6,516 nucleotides of DNA. Source: Pseudomonadota bacterium (lineage in GTDB: Bacteria > Pseudomonadota > Gammaproteobacteria > Acidithiobacillales > Acidithiobacillaceae). The stretch lies in NCBI GenBank assembly GCA_021818125.1, contig JAKAFG010000118.1, forward strand, positions 1 through 6,516, written 5' to 3'. Below the pieces are notes generated by a model. The model was given only the letters and a program-made list of their open reading frames with translations, searched no databases and was not told the DNA's origin. Numbering within the stretch: the stretch's first letter is position 1; each line of letters begins with the position of its first letter. Positions 6,239 to 6,516 of the stretch are shown here, piece by piece. A program made the translations under genes and the position numbers.

Positions 6239-6516
6239 GTGCATGGCCTGATAGACAGTCATTGTCACCTGGATGATGCCGCTTTCGACGATGATCGTGA
6301 TGCGGTTCTGCGCCGCGCAGAAACGGCGGGTGTCTGCAAAATCATCGTCCCGGCCTATACCCCGAAGTATTGGGACAGGCTCAAGGAAGGCTGTCGTCAT
6401 CACCCTGGACTTTATCCGGCCTATGGTGTGCATCCCCTCTATCTGGATGATCGGGATGAACAATGGGAAGCGACCTTGGCTACCCTCCTGACCCAGGCGG
6501 TCGCTCTGGGAGAAAT
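6239..6516 (+). CDS. TatD-family metal-dependent hydrolase (YjjV-like), 3'-truncated
   Basis: The frame stays open to the window end and gives 92 residues plus two bases. TatD proteins are cytoplasmic TIM-barrel hydrolases with two metal ions; several act as DNases on 3' ends. Visible are the N-terminal metal motif IDSHCHLD (5-12, HxH at 8 and 10), AFDDDRDAVLRRA, AGVCKIIVPA (30-39), GVHPLYL (63-69) and, at the edge, ALGE (89-92), whose Glu is the expected metal ligand of the family's GE-x-GLD motif. IDSHCHLD and AGVCKIIVPA come closest to remembered E. coli YjjV (IDTHCHFD, AGVGKIIVPA), although YcfH/TatD relatives share the core. About two thirds of the usual 255-265 residues are missing to the right, so activity and subfamily cannot be settled. 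The gene is transcribed away from ubiH. Confidence 0.88.
   Translation, partial: MHGLIDSHCHLDDAAFDDDRDAVLRRAETAGVCKIIVPAYTPKYWDRLKEGCRHHPGLYPAYGVHPLYLDDRDEQWEATLATLLTQAVALGE

Noticed and set aside
6203..6463. 86-codon minus-strand frame and the 72-codon plus-strand frame at 6273-6491
   Set aside because: Both overlap the partial TatD-family gene, whose frame carries the HxH, GVHP and GE motifs.
1..6516. Mobile element, CRISPR, phage, toxin-antitoxin or RNA gene
   Set aside because: No terminal inverted repeats, spaced direct repeats, transposase motifs, small paired toxin genes or tRNA-like folds were recognised; nearly all bases are accounted for by core genes.

Overview
The window reads as ordinary chromosomal core DNA from a proteobacterium with moderately high GC. 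The proteins match gammaproteobacterial versions remembered from E. coli: RF3, ComM/YifB, UbiH, UbiI, UbiK and a YjjV-like TatD. A relative of the Gammaproteobacteria or Acidithiobacillia would fit, but the genus cannot be fixed from this sequence. No mobile element, CRISPR array, tRNA or rRNA was seen, and base composition does not shift along the window.

Layout: (1) Positions 1-1376, + strand: the 3' part of prfC (release factor 3), lacking about the first 74 codons. (2) Positions 1404-1847, + strand: a small exported Sel1-repeat protein with a GTG start and a strong Shine-Dalgarno, 27 bp after prfC and probably co-transcribed with it. (3) A 19-bp convergent junction at 1848-1866 without a convincing hairpin-plus-T-run terminator. 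(4) Positions 6063-1867, - strand: a tight four-gene unit read ubiH, ubiI, ubiK, comM. The junctions are an 11-nt overlap, an 11-nt gap and a 3-nt gap. comM starts at TTG. (5) Positions 6064-6238: a divergent intergenic region with candidate promoters. (6) Positions 6239-6516, + strand: the 5' end of a TatD-family metal-dependent hydrolase (YjjV-like), cut by the window end and starting at GTG.

How the genes work together: ubiH and ubiI encode two FAD monooxygenases that hydroxylate the ubiquinone ring, and ubiK encodes the small accessory factor of the Ubi biosynthesis complex, so three members of one pathway lie together. ComM, a helicase-like AAA+ ATPase linked to recombination during natural transformation, rides at the end of the same unit. 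prfC serves translation termination and ribosome recycling. No strong case for an undescribed system emerges. The points most worth checking are substitutions in the FAD-binding motifs of both hydroxylases, the ubi-comM linkage, the Cys cluster in ComM and the unassigned Sel1 protein beside prfC.
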